A stretch of 64,000 nucleotides of DNA from Deinococcus grandis (GCF_001485435.1 NZ_BCMS01000001.1:2241501-2305500); one strand, 5' to 3'; positions 28,819 to 39,072 are shown, numbered from the stretch's first letter. Notes: a model not told the origin generated them from the sequence alone. Program-made: numbers and translations.

Positions 28819-29661
28819 GTGACCGCTTCCCTCGCCCCCCACGAGTCCGCCCGCCTCTCCGCGCTGGAACAGACCGTCCGCGACGGCCTGCGCGACTTCC
28901 GCCGCACCGGACAGGCCCTCAGCGAGATCCGCGACAACGGGTTCTACCGCGCCTCCTACGAGTCCTTCGAGGCGTACCTGCAGGACCGCTGGGGCTTCAC
29001 CGCCCCGCAGGCCGGGCGTCTGATCGACGCGTCCGACGTGGCGAAGGTCCTCGATCCGCTGGGCATCCAGCCGAAGAACGAGGCGCAGGCCCGCTCGTAC
29101 CGCGCCGCCGCGAAGGTCATCGAGGAACTCGAACCCGAACAGCAGCGCGTCATCGCCCGCCTCGTGGAGGCCGCCGCGCCCGACACCCAGCCCGGAGCAG
29201 AGGGTGAGGCGGACGGCGAGACCGACCTGCCCTGGGACGTGCCCGCCGCCGAGGTCCGCATCATGGCCAGCGTCGTGAAGAAGATGCAACCCGACGCCCT
29301 GGTCCACCACCCGGACAGCGGCGACGAGGTGCCCTTCGACACCCTGAGCAACCCCGAACGCTTCGAGGTCATCCGCACCCACGTCGACCAGAAAACCCAG
29401 GCATACCGCGAGAAGCAGGAGGCGAAGGCGAACGCCCCGCAGGCCGAGAAGATCAACTGGGCCGACTGGGTGCTGAACACCGCCGCGCAGAACCTCGGGC
29501 ACGGGCAGCGGCTGGAGATCACCGTGGAACCCGACGGCAGCGGCGCCGCCCGCGCCGTCGCCCGCATTGTGGACGGGGGCACCGGCGAGGTCCTTTCGGC
29601 CGGGGCCGGGGCCGTCACCCTGAAGAAAGCCGTGCTGAACCTCGCCGCCGAACTGAAGTAA
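28819..29661 (+). CDS. Uncharacterised protein with ParB-like helical N-terminus
   Basis: A 280-residue, highly charged protein. The N-terminal ~100 residues (ALSEIRDNGFYRASYESFEA, RWGFTAPQAGRLIDAS) resemble the helix-turn-helix segment found in ParB/KorB-type and some phage or plasmid proteins, suggesting DNA binding. The acidic middle (about 115-145) is probably disordered. The C-terminal part is alpha/beta and ends AVTLKKAVLNLAAELK. GTG 28819 is chosen because CATACT lies 7 nt upstream and the frame before it lacks coding character. No parA is adjacent. Function is unknown. Confidence 0.6.
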   Translation: MTASLAPHESARLSALEQTVRDGLRDFRRTGQALSEIRDNGFYRASYESFEAYLQDRWGFTAPQAGRLIDASDVAKVLDPLGIQPKNEAQARSYRAAAKVIEELEPEQQRVIARLVEAAAPDTQPGAEGEADGETDLPWDVPAAEVRIMASVVKKMQPDALVHHPDSGDEVPFDTLSNPERFEVIRTHVDQKTQAYREKQEAKANAPQAEKINWADWVLNTAAQNLGHGQRLEITVEPDGSGAARAVARIVDGGTGEVLSAGAGAVTLKKAVLNLAAELK

Positions 29662-29693
29662 GGCCGCGCGGAGGTGACCCGTATGCTGCGGGC

Positions 29694-30476
29694 ATGACCT
29701 CCACGCTGCTCACGGACCGGCCCGGTTTCACGCCCATGATCGCCCGCCTGGTCGGCATGATGACCTACACGCGCGAGACGACCCTGGAGGCCGTGCAGGG
29801 CTGGACGCCAGAGGAACTGGACCTGATTCCGGACGGGCACGCGAACAGCGCCGGGATGCTGCTGGCGCACATGGCGGCGGTGGAGCGCATCTACCAGCTG
29901 ATCAGTGACGGGCACCCGGACCCGGATTCAGCGCTGGAAGCCCACCACTGGCCGGGCCTGAACCTCGGGCAGCAGGGCCGCGCGGAGGTCCGGGGGCGGC
30001 CCCTGCGGCACTACCTGGAGGAACTGGCCCGCGTGCGCGCCGGAACGCTGGAACTCCTGGCCGCGCGGGACGACGCATGGCTGGACGAACCCCTCCCCTT
30101 CTGGGGGGGCACGGGCAACCGGCACTTCATGTGGTTCCACGTGTTCGAGGACGAGATCAACCACCGGGGCCAGCTGCGGCTGCTGCGGCGGCACCAGCCG
30201 GGGTTACAGGGGCTGGGCCTGACGGGCGCATGGCTGGAACCACTCGCGGACGGGCGGGGCGTGCGCTGCCGCATGGTGCATGAGGGCAGCCCGGCCGAAC
30301 AGGCAGGCCTGCGCGGCGGGGACGAGATCGTCGCCATCGACGGGGTGGACGTGCAGGCCGCCTACTTTCACGAGTTGCGGCTGGGAGCCGCGCCGGGCGT
30401 GAGCAGCACCTTCACGGTCCGGCGCGATGACGGCACGCAGGACGTGACCGTCACGCGCGTGGCGCGGCCCGGCTGA
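29694..30476 (+). CDS. DinB-family protein fused to a C-terminal PDZ domain
   Basis: A 260-residue protein. Residues 1-175 form a DinB-type four-helix bundle with the metal-site histidines in LLAHMAAVERIY and FEDEINHRGQLRLL. Residues 180-258 are a PDZ domain (GSPAEQAGLRGGDEIVAIDG). DinB proteins are thiol-linked or damage-inducible metal enzymes, and are expanded in Deinococcus; a PDZ fusion is unusual. There is no signal peptide, so the PDZ would work in the cytosol. A TATGCT hexamer ends 6 nt before ATG 29694. Confidence 0.75.
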   Translation: MTSTLLTDRPGFTPMIARLVGMMTYTRETTLEAVQGWTPEELDLIPDGHANSAGMLLAHMAAVERIYQLISDGHPDPDSALEAHHWPGLNLGQQGRAEVRGRPLRHYLEELARVRAGTLELLAARDDAWLDEPLPFWGGTGNRHFMWFHVFEDEINHRGQLRLLRRHQPGLQGLGLTGAWLEPLADGRGVRCRMVHEGSPAEQAGLRGGDEIVAIDGVDVQAAYFHELRLGAAPGVSSTFTVRRDDGTQDVTVTRVARPG

Positions 30477-30496
30477 GAGGGGGTGGGCACCACTGC

Positions 30497-30775
30497 CTAG
30501 CGGAGCAGGTCGAGGAGTTCGCCGACGGTGTGGTGCGCTTCGAGGGGGTGGCGCAGGGGGGTGCTGGGCTGGAGGTGGTAGGTGTTGCGGCGGCCCTGGC
30601 GTTCGCGGGTGAGGACGCCGGCGTCTTCGAGGTCGCGGACGATGCGTTGCACGGCGCGTTCGGTGATGCCGACGCGGGTGGCGACTTCGCGGAGGGTGTC
30701 GCCTGGGTGCTGCTGGAGGCACAGCAGGACGTGGGTGTGGTTGGTGAGGAAGGTCCACGGGGCGGGCGTGGTCAT
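30497..30775 (-). CDS. Winged-helix transcriptional regulator
   Basis: A 92-residue protein. A winged helix spans about 10-70: LREVATRVGITERAVQRIVR is the HTH, and LTRERQGRRNTYHL the wing. The C-terminus ends in a short helix likely used for dimerisation. It resembles small MarR/ArsR-like regulators; no metal ligands are visible. It is divergent from icd. An inverted repeat over the icd promoter is a plausible binding site. ATG 30775 is favoured over 30799, which would include the TAGGGT hexamer. Confidence 0.75.
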   Translation of the reverse strand: MTTPAPWTFLTNHTHVLLCLQQHPGDTLREVATRVGITERAVQRIVRDLEDAGVLTRERQGRRNTYHLQPSTPLRHPLEAHHTVGELLDLLR

Positions 30776-30782
30776 GGGTGGC

Positions 30783-30826
30783 TTGACCCTAGCACACAAA
30801 ATACGACATACTTTTCGCGTATTAGA
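30783..30826 (+). promoter_or_regulatory. icd promoter with palindromic operator
   Basis: TTGACC (30783-30788), 18-nt spacer, CATACT (30807-30812). The inverted repeat AATACG (30800-30805) / CGTATT overlaps and flanks the -10, a standard repressor position. The divergent small regulator is the obvious candidate to bind it. Confidence 0.5.
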
Positions 30827-30846
30827 TTTCGCTCTTTGGAGGAGCC

Positions 30847-32325
30847 ATGACGCAACTCACCCTCGACCCTGCCCACACCGCACCCCTCACCACCGTCGCC
30901 GTCGCCCACGGGGATGGCATCGGCCCGGAAATCATGGACGCCACCCTGCGGATCCTGGCCGCCGCCGGGGCGCGCCTCCAGCCCGTCCCGATCCGCATCG
31001 GTGAGGCCGTGTACCGCGAGGGCCACACCAGCGGCTTCACGCCGGACACCTGGGACACCCTGCGCGCGGCGGGCGTGCTGCTCAAGGCCCCCATCACCAC
31101 CCCGCAGGGCGGCGGGTACAAGAGCCTGAACGTCACGCTACGCAAGACGCTGGGCCTGTACGCGAACGTCCGCCCGTGCCGTGCCTACGCGCCGTTCGTG
31201 CCCAGCCACCACGCGGGCACGGACGTGGTGATCATCCGCGAGAACGAGGAAGACCTGTACGCCGGCATCGAGCACCGCCAGACGCGCGAGGTCGTGCAGT
31301 GCCTGAAACTCGTCACGCGGGACGGCTGCGAGCGGATCGTGCGCTACGCCTTCGAGTACGCCCGCGCGCACGGGCGGCGCCGGGTGACGGCGCTGAGCAA
31401 GGACAACATCATGAAGCTCACGGACGGCCTGTTCCATCAGGTGTTCCGCGAGATCGGCGCCGAGTACCCGGACCTCGAGCAGGAGCATCAGATCATCGAC
31501 ATCGGCACGGCGCGGCTGGCGACCCGCCCCGAACGGTACGACGTGGTCGTGACCCTGAACCTGTACGGGGACATCATCAGTGACGTGGCGGCCGAGGTGA
31601 CGGGCTCGGTGGGACTGGCGGGCAGCGCGAACATCGGCCCCAGCTTCGCGCTGTTCGAGGCGATTCACGGCAGCGCGCCGGACATCGCCGGGCAGAACGT
31701 CGCCAACCCCGGCGGACTGCTGCAGGCGGCGGTCATGATGCTGGGGCACCTGGGGCAGCACGACGTGGCGGTGCGGGTGCAGAACGCGTGGCTGCGCGCC
31801 CTGGAGGACGGCGTGCACACCGCCGACATCGCGGGGGAACACACCCGCGGGCGGGTCGGGACGCGCGAGTTCGCGGACGCCGTGATCGCCCGGCTGGGGC
31901 AGGAGCCGCAGGTGCTGCCCGCCGCGCGCCGGGGACCGGGGCAGCTGCCGGCGCCCGCGCCGCAGCCGGACCGCCGGGACGTGGTGAAGACGCTGGTGGG
32001 CACGGACGTGTTCTTCGAGTGGGCCGAGGCGGACCGTGACCCGTCGGTGCTGGCGGCGCGGCTGGAGGCACTGGTGACCGGGCGGTTGCGGCTGAACATG
32101 ATCACGAACCGGGGCGTGAAGGTCTGGCCGGGCGGGCAGCCGGAGACGTTCCGCGCGGACCACTGGCGCTGCCGTTTCCTGGCCGACGGGGACGGGCCGG
32201 TGCGGCACGCGGACGTGGTGGCGCTGCTGACGGGTCTGCTGGGCAGCGGGCTGGATTTCATCAAGACCGAGCACCTGTACACCTTCGACGGCGTGCCGGG
32301 CTTCTCGATGGGGCAGGGGCAGTAG
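30847..32325 (+). CDS. icd: Isocitrate dehydrogenase (NADP-type, Thermus-like)
   Basis: A 492-residue beta-decarboxylating dehydrogenase. AHGDGIGPEIM at the N-terminus and the NLYGDIISDVAAEVTGSVGLAGSANIG region are diagnostic, and the metal-binding Asp pair lies in YGDIISD. The ~140-residue C-terminal extension after the Rossmann-like core is the type seen in Thermus Icd. It oxidises isocitrate to 2-oxoglutarate. GGAGGAG lies 2 nt before ATG 30847, so this gene has a conventional leader. A terminator hairpin follows. Confidence 0.92.
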   Translation: MTQLTLDPAHTAPLTTVAVAHGDGIGPEIMDATLRILAAAGARLQPVPIRIGEAVYREGHTSGFTPDTWDTLRAAGVLLKAPITTPQGGGYKSLNVTLRKTLGLYANVRPCRAYAPFVPSHHAGTDVVIIRENEEDLYAGIEHRQTREVVQCLKLVTRDGCERIVRYAFEYARAHGRRRVTALSKDNIMKLTDGLFHQVFREIGAEYPDLEQEHQIIDIGTARLATRPERYDVVVTLNLYGDIISDVAAEVTGSVGLAGSANIGPSFALFEAIHGSAPDIAGQNVANPGGLLQAAVMMLGHLGQHDVAVRVQNAWLRALEDGVHTADIAGEHTRGRVGTREFADAVIARLGQEPQVLPAARRGPGQLPAPAPQPDRRDVVKTLVGTDVFFEWAEADRDPSVLAARLEALVTGRLRLNMITNRGVKVWPGGQPETFRADHWRCRFLADGDGPVRHADVVALLTGLLGSGLDFIKTEHLYTFDGVPGFSMGQGQ

Positions 32326-32343
32326 CAGGCAGACCTTCTGACG

Positions 32344-32388
32344 GGGGGCCGCCTTCTTCCCGCGTGGGAGGGGGCGGCTTCCTTCTGT
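32344..32388 (+). terminator. Terminator after icd
   Basis: GCCGCCTTCTTCCC pairs with GGGAGGGGGCGGC (one mismatch region) and is followed by TTCCTTCTGTTG. It is a plausible rho-independent terminator with a broken T-tract. Confidence 0.65.
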
Positions 32389-32430
32389 TGGGCGCCTGGG
32401 ATTGCCGAGCATTCCGGTGGGTGTTCTGCG

Positions 32431-32477
32431 TTGAGTTCGGGGGGCGGGGGGAGTAGAATCCTCTTATTGAGAATCCT
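32431..32477 (+). promoter_or_regulatory. Promoter and direct-repeat operator of the metal exporter
   Basis: TTGAGT (32431-32436), exactly 17 nt, TAGAAT (32454-32459). Two AGAATCCT repeats (32455-32462, 32470-32477) with a 15-bp period start inside the -10, as expected for a metal-responsive repressor site. The regulator is not nearby. Confidence 0.5.
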
Positions 32478-32523
32478 TCCTATTAAGGAGGGTCGTTCCT
32501 CTCCCCCACCCCGGAGGCTCCCC

Positions 32524-34440
32524 GTGACCACCCAGACCCTTCCCCACCCAGGCGCCCGGCCCGAGCCGCGCTTCACGATGTCGTCCGATCTGCGCCGCGC
32601 GGTCACCCTAACCGCCCTGACCCTGGCGGGCCTCCTCGTGGGCCTGACCGGGCAGTACCTCCTGCACCTCCCGGCCCTGCAGTGGGCGGGGTACGTCACG
32701 GCGTTCCTGGCGGGCGGCATTCCCGCCGGGCGCGAGGCGCTGCACTCGCTGTTCGCGGAACGCAAGCTGGACGTGGACCTGCTGATGGTGCTCGCGGCCC
32801 TGGGCGCGGCGAGCATCGGGCAGGCGGCGGACGGCGCGATCCTGCTGTTCCTGTTCAGCCTGAGCAACACCCTGCAGGACTGGGCGATGGGCCGCACGTC
32901 CAGCGCCATCCAGGCCCTGATGGACCTGAACCCCGAGGGCGCGACCGTCCGCCGGGACGGCGTGGAGAAATGGTGCGAGCTGGGCGAGATCCGCATCGGG
33001 GACCTGCTGGTCGTGCGGCCCGGCGAGCGAGTCGCCGCCGACGCGCTGGTCGTCCGGGGGCAGACGAGCGTGGACGAGAGCCCCATCACGGGCGAGAGCG
33101 TCCCGGTGGACAAGGCCCCAGGCGCGGAACTGGCGTCCGGCACCGTGAACCTGAACGGCAGCGTGGAGGCCGAAGTGGTCCGCCCGGCGGGCGAGAGCAC
33201 CCTGGCGCGACTGGTGGGCCTGATGGAGCAGGCGCAGACGCAGAAGAGCCGCACCGAGAGCCTGACCGAACGCTGGGAGAGCCCGTACGCGGTGATCGTG
33301 CTAGCCCTCGTGCCCGCCGTGTACGCCCTGCTGCGCTTCGGGTTCGGCCTGAGCGTGGACGACGCGTGGTACCGCGCGATGACGTTCATGGTGGTCGCCA
33401 GTCCCTGCGCGGTGGTGATCAGCACGCCCGCCGTGATGCTCTCGGCCATGGCGGCCGCCGCGCGCGCCGGGGTGCTGTTCAAGAGCAGCGCCGCCCTGGA
33501 CGCCCTGGCGGGCGTGCAGACCGTGGCATTCGACAAGACCGGCACGTTGACCCAGGCCCGCATGACCCTGACCGCCGTGCACGCGGATGACGAGGGGCAG
33601 GCGCTGGCGCTGGCTGCCGGACTGGAAGCGCACAGCGAGCACCCCATCGCGCAGGCCATCGTCACCGCCGCGCAGGAACGCGGCGTGACCCCGCTGACCG
33701 TCACGGACGCGCAGGCGATTCCCGGTCACGGCATCGAGGCGCGCCTGCCGGACGGGCAGGTCGCGTGGGCGGGGAACGTCCGCCTCGCGGAGCGGCAGGG
33801 TGCCACGCTGGACGCCGCGCAGCAGGCGGCCCTGAGTGACCTGGGCGCGCGCGGCAGCAGCAGCGTCATCGTCGGCGTCGGCCCGCGCGTGACCGGCGTG
33901 ATGGGCGTCGCGGACGCCCTGCGCCCCGACATCCGCGCCGCGCTGGACGCCCTGAAGGCCAGCGGCGTCACCCACCGCGTCATGCTGACCGGCGACCGCG
34001 AGGAGGTCGCCCGCAGCGTGGCCGCCGAGGTGGGCCTCAGTGAGTTCCGCGCGGGCCTGCTGCCCGAGGACAAGCTGCGCCTGATCGGCGAGCTGCCCGG
34101 CCCGGTCGCCATGGTCGGGGACGGCGTGAACGACGCGCCCGCCCTGGCCCGCGCCGACCTGGGCGTGGCGGTCGCCTCGGGCACCGACGTCGCCATCGAG
34201 AGCGCGGACGTGGTCCTCATGCAGAACGACCTCGGGAAACTGGCGGGCGCCGTCCGACTGGCCCGCGACGCGCGGCGCACCGTGATCACGAACCTCCTGT
34301 TCGCGTTCGGGGTGATCCTGATCGTCGCGCCGCTCGCCGTGGCGGGCAAGGTGCCACTGCCGCTGGGCGTCCTGGCACACGAGGGCGGCACGGTGTTCGT
34401 CGTATTCATGGGCCTGCGCCTGCTGCGCCACCGGGTCTAA
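32524..34440 (+). CDS. P1B-4-type heavy-metal exporting ATPase
   Basis: A 638-residue P-type ATPase. It has SPC (Ser293-Pro-Cys295) in the metal-binding helix rather than CPC, phosphorylated Asp337 in DKTGTLT, TGE (PITGES), the GDGVNDAPAL hinge, and HEGGT (His619) in the last helix. SPC plus HEGGT defines subgroup P1B-4, which exports Co2+, Fe2+ or Zn2+. There is no N-terminal HMA domain. GTG 32524 has GGAGGC 6 nt upstream; an earlier frame start at 32431 lies on the promoter. A hairpin follows the stop. Confidence 0.88.
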   Translation: MTTQTLPHPGARPEPRFTMSSDLRRAVTLTALTLAGLLVGLTGQYLLHLPALQWAGYVTAFLAGGIPAGREALHSLFAERKLDVDLLMVLAALGAASIGQAADGAILLFLFSLSNTLQDWAMGRTSSAIQALMDLNPEGATVRRDGVEKWCELGEIRIGDLLVVRPGERVAADALVVRGQTSVDESPITGESVPVDKAPGAELASGTVNLNGSVEAEVVRPAGESTLARLVGLMEQAQTQKSRTESLTERWESPYAVIVLALVPAVYALLRFGFGLSVDDAWYRAMTFMVVASPCAVVISTPAVMLSAMAAAARAGVLFKSSAALDALAGVQTVAFDKTGTLTQARMTLTAVHADDEGQALALAAGLEAHSEHPIAQAIVTAAQERGVTPLTVTDAQAIPGHGIEARLPDGQVAWAGNVRLAERQGATLDAAQQAALSDLGARGSSSVIVGVGPRVTGVMGVADALRPDIRAALDALKASGVTHRVMLTGDREEVARSVAAEVGLSEFRAGLLPEDKLRLIGELPGPVAMVGDGVNDAPALARADLGVAVASGTDVAIESADVVLMQNDLGKLAGAVRLARDARRTVITNLLFAFGVILIVAPLAVAGKVPLPLGVLAHEGGTVFVVFMGLRLLRHRV

Positions 34441-34755
34441 GGACGTCGAAGCTAACATTGCGAGATTCCGGGAAAGCACCGGAATCTCTCCATTCCCGCT
34501 TCAACGTACTTCCTCTGCTACGCGCTCCGCGCGGTTTATCTAAAAGACAAACGCAGTGTACTTAGGCAGGAGGCAGTGCTCGGGGCGATGGGGTGGCCTG
34601 AACCACGCCCCCTTGTGTTACCTGTGGCGTCAAAGGCTCAACTGGCAACCTGCCGTGTCTCTGCATTCAGCAGCCCGGCGCAGGCCGCCGAGGTCATCGA
34701 CAGACTCGACCGAAGGTCACCACGACTTCCTGAACACCGGCGGAATCTCATCCAC
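34441..34755. other. 315-bp intergenic region with two hairpins
   Basis: A hairpin GAGATTCCGG / CCGGAATCTC (34462-34488) lies 21 nt after the exporter stop and is a likely terminator. A weaker GTTT-TCT / AGA-AAAC hairpin lies near 34535-34553. The rest shows no coding frame, RNA or repeat that I can support. Confidence 0.5.
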
Positions 34756-35466
34756 TCAATCACGGTGCCCGGGACCTGCTTTCTGATCCGGCTGCGCCCG
34801 ACTGCAATCGGTGCGTGCTCCCCCCGCCCCGAAGCGCACGCTGGCCATGATGGACGGGTCTGCCTTGAGTCTGGCGGTGATCACCGTCCAGCCTGCTACC
34901 TTCCGGCATTTCGCTTCAAGGAGACCGCCCTGGTCAATGGACGCCACATCCGGGCGGCTGGACGTCCAAGTCACCGCTGGACTCACCCCGGGCGCATCCA
35001 CGAAGCTCCCCAACCGCTGCTGGTAAGGCCAGACGGCCGTGTGCAGTTCCGAACCCAGAATCCCGAATCCGCGGACGACCGGAGCATTCGTGGTGGGTTG
35101 AAGGCGAATCACGAGAGGTGTGGGCGCGACCGGGCCGCACCGATTTTCTCTGACCACCACACCACGCACGGTCACCGGCCTGTACCAGGGACGATTGACG
35201 GTAACGGTGTAGCGACCGGTGCGCTCTTGATGCACGGTGACCTGACGCGTTCCCTGACGTCCGGGAGGCAGAGCAAGGGGGAAAGCGGCGTCTGGCAGCA
35301 CCTGTCCGGCCTCGTTCCTCACCTCGACGGAGACTGGCGGAACGAGCATGGCCGGACAAGCGGAGACCGCAGGCTGTCCTAGGTGGGGACTCGGCAGCGG
35401 CTGAAGGACCGGACCGGTCACGCCTCCGGTGAGGGTCAGGGTCAGAAGCCAGGGCAGGATGGCCAT
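34756..35466 (-). CDS. Secreted protein with Ig-like (BIG2) domain
   Basis: A 236-residue protein. A short signal peptide (about 1-17) is followed by two beta-rich regions. The C-terminal one (about 160-215: VTWTSSRPDVASIDQGGLLE) matches the bacterial Ig-like group 2 pattern found in adhesins and other surface proteins. The N-terminal half (about 40-125) is probably another Ig-like fold. TAGGTT ends 6 nt before ATG 35466, a leaderless layout. No partner gene is obvious. Binding role inferred, ligand unknown. Confidence 0.7.
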   Translation of the reverse strand: MAILPWLLTLTLTGGVTGPVLQPLPSPHLGQPAVSACPAMLVPPVSVEVRNEAGQVLPDAAFPLALPPGRQGTRQVTVHQERTGRYTVTVNRPWYRPVTVRGVVVRENRCGPVAPTPLVIRLQPTTNAPVVRGFGILGSELHTAVWPYQQRLGSFVDAPGVSPAVTWTSSRPDVASIDQGGLLEAKCRKVAGWTVITARLKADPSIMASVRFGAGGARTDCSRAQPDQKAGPGHRD

Positions 35467-35718
35467 GGCAGTAACCTACGTCGAAACCCTGATGCGGGAC
35501 TGTCGAATCAGCGCCTGATTGCGTCCGTGATTCTTTGCGTCCGGCCCCCCCGGCGTGTTCGAGCCAGGCAAGGGGGGAATGGAACGGGCGGGTGGCAATC
35601 AGGCTCGATGTCAAACATTCGGATCAGAACCGCGCCCCTTAAGGTTCCCGCAGGTCAAGACACATCCCGGCGTGGACTGGGAAGCACAGGCTGAGCTTCA
35701 GAGTTCACCGGAGGCCCC

Positions 35719-36198
35719 ATGAGACTGAATCCCGCCCGCCGTCCCCTCCTGCCCCGTGTGCTGCTGGGGCTCGTCAGCCTGTTCGTCGTCGCGCAACTCG
35801 TGCCGTATGGCCGGGCGCACGCCAATCCCACTGTGCAGGCGCAGCCGAAGTGGGACAGCCCGCAGACCGAGGCGCTGTTCACGCGCGCCTGCGCGGACTG
35901 CCACAGCCACGCGACCGTATGGCCCTGGTACAGCAACGTGGCGCCCGTCTCGTGGCTGGTGCAGCGGCACGTGGACGAGGGCCGCAGCCGGTTCAACGTG
36001 AACGTCCCCGGCTTCGGGCGGGATGCCGACGAGGCCGCCAAGGAAGTCCGGAGCGGTGGAATGCCCGAACCGACCTACCTCCCCATGCACCCGGAAGCCC
36101 GCCTGAACGCGCAGGAGAAGCAGCAGCTCGCGGCGGGTCTGGAAGCGACCTTCGGCGGGGAACGCGAGGGTGGGGAAGCGGAGGGCGAGGGCCGCTGA
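35719..36198 (+). CDS. Haem-binding domain protein (CxxCH), membrane anchored
   Basis: A 159-residue protein. One N-terminal helix (about 13-30) acts as signal or anchor, then CADCH (Cys58, Cys61, His62) binds haem. The surrounding pattern HATVWPWYSNVAPVSWLV, GRSRFNV and MPEPTYLPMHPEARL is that of the haem_bd family of small periplasmic proteins. An electron-transfer or haem-sensing role is inferred. GGAGG lies 4-5 nt before ATG 35719. The C-terminus is Glu/Gly-rich. Confidence 0.82.
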   Translation: MRLNPARRPLLPRVLLGLVSLFVVAQLVPYGRAHANPTVQAQPKWDSPQTEALFTRACADCHSHATVWPWYSNVAPVSWLVQRHVDEGRSRFNVNVPGFGRDADEAAKEVRSGGMPEPTYLPMHPEARLNAQEKQQLAAGLEATFGGEREGGEAEGEGR

Positions 36199-36329
36199 GC
36201 GTGACCGGGCCGCGCCGTAAGGTCTGGTGAACGCGGCCCCCACCCGATTCCAGCCTGCGCGGGCCTACGCTGGGCAGCGACGCATTCAATCCAGTGGGTC
36301 CCCGCGCGGGCGGGGCAGGAGGCAACAGC

Positions 36330-36656
36330 ATGGGAGAGGGCAGACCGAACGGTGAGGCACACGCGAACGTCTCGCAAGAGACCATCAACGACCAGGGCCA
36401 GTGGAACACCGGCACCCCCAAGAACCCGGGCGACGCCGCCACCCAGGGCATCTACCCGGACGCCAGCGACGCGAACGCGGACGCCGGGGACACCACCTCG
36501 CAGGCGCAGCAGGTGAGCCTGACCACCGACCCGCGCCCCGACGCGCAGGGCGGCACGGACGTGAACCCCACCTCGTTCGGGAGCATGCAGGACGGGCTGC
36601 CCGCCAGCGGCGCCACCACCGACCCGGACACGAAGGCCGACAGCGACAAGGCCTGA
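36330..36656 (+). CDS. Small acidic, probably disordered protein
   Basis: A 108-residue protein dominated by Asp, Gly, Thr and Ala, with almost no large hydrophobic residues (for example YPDASDANADAGD). It should be intrinsically disordered and soluble. AGGAGG lies 8 nt before ATG 36330 and a terminator follows the stop, so expression is likely. No family recognised; desiccation-related roles are common for such proteins in Deinococcus, but nothing here shows that. Confidence 0.6.
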   Translation: MGEGRPNGEAHANVSQETINDQGQWNTGTPKNPGDAATQGIYPDASDANADAGDTTSQAQQVSLTTDPRPDAQGGTDVNPTSFGSMQDGLPASGATTDPDTKADSDKA

Positions 36657-36667
36657 ACCCTCAATGG

Positions 36668-36703
36668 AAACGCCCACCCGCAAGCAGGGGTGGGCGCTTT
36701 CCC
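36668..36703. terminator. Bidirectional terminator before the yidC 3' end
   Basis: AAACGCCCACCC pairs with GGGTGGGCGCTTT around a short loop, with T-rich (plus) and A-rich (minus tail as TTT) ends. It lies between convergent genes. Confidence 0.75.
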
Positions 36704-36713
36704 TTGACGGGAC

Positions 36714-38320
<1,607 letters not shown>

Positions 38321-38324
<4 letters not shown>

Positions 38325-38575
38325 GGGTTTCGGGGTTGCCTCTTGGGGAAGTGCTCGGGGACGGGGTCGAACCCGCCGGGCACCAGGGGATTGCAGCGCA
38401 TGACGCGCCACGCGGCCAGCCAGCCGCCCTTCACGGCGCCGTGCCGTTCGATGGCCTGCGCGGCGTACTCCGAGCAGGTTGGGGTGAAGCGGCAGGTGGG
38501 CGCGGGCTTGCGGGGCGAGAGGTGCTGCTGGTAGGAACGGACGGCCCGGACCATCAGTTTGCGGGGCGCGTTCAC
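38321..38575 (-). CDS. yidD: Membrane protein insertion efficiency factor
   Basis: An 84-residue protein. The motif [20 protein letters not shown] followed by [13 protein letters not shown] is diagnostic of YidD. GTG 38575 overlaps the rnpA stop (GTGA), and the stop overlaps the yidC start (ATGA), so the run is fully coupled. It assists YidC-dependent insertion. Confidence 0.93.
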
Positions 38576-39072
38576 GCGCGGTCCCCCTGCGGGTCGGGTT
38601 CCGGTGAGTCTAGCGCGGGCTGGGGGGCGGCTGGGGGCACGGGGGCAGGTACGCGCCGCCCCCCGCCCGGGTTCCCGCCGCCGCCAGCTTTGCCGCCGCT
38701 GCCGCCCTTGCCGCCCCGGCCGCCGCGCGTGGGGGCGCGTTTCAGGGCGCGTTCCAGCGCCGCCTGGAGGTCCTCGAACGGCACATCCAGGATGGCGGGG
38801 TTGGGCAGCAGGATGGCGCGGCAGGCGGGGAGACCGCCGGGCAGGGTCCGCAGGGCCTCGCGGGCGCGGCGGCGGGCGCGGTTGCGGTCCACGGCGTTCT
38901 TGAGAGTCTTCTTGCTGACCACGATGCCGATGATGGCCCGCGGCTGCCACGATTCCCCGTGGCGGGGGCGGTACTCGGTGACACGCAGCGTGAACAGCGG
39001 GTCGCGGATCGCCTGCCCGTGGGCGCGGACCTTGCGGAAGTCGCGGTCACCCCGTAACGAGTCCAGCGCCAC
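38572..39072 (-). CDS. rnpA: RNase P protein component with Gly-rich C-terminal tail
   Basis: A 166-residue protein. The conserved core is about 1-110, with [24 protein letters not shown] carrying the RNR signature. It binds the RNase P RNA (rnpB at 15284) and helps substrate recognition. A further ~55 residues are a Gly/Lys/Arg then Pro-rich tail ([17 protein letters not shown]), beyond the usual ~115-120 length. GTG 39072 is the only plausible start; the frame is open upstream into rpmH but without a start codon. Confidence 0.9.
   Translation of the reverse strand: MALDSLRGDRDFRKVRAHGQAIRDPLFTLRVTEYRPRHGESWQPRAIIGIVVSKKTLKNAVDRNRARRRAREALRTLPGGLPACRAILLPNPAILDVPFEDLQAALERALKRAPTRGGRGGKGGSGGKAGGGGNPGGGRRVPAPVPPAAPQPALDSPEPDPQGDRA

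Noticed and set aside
34576..35382. 268-codon plus-strand frame
   Set aside because: It overlaps the secreted Ig-like gene antisense, has no family features, and the minus gene has a signal peptide and promoter.
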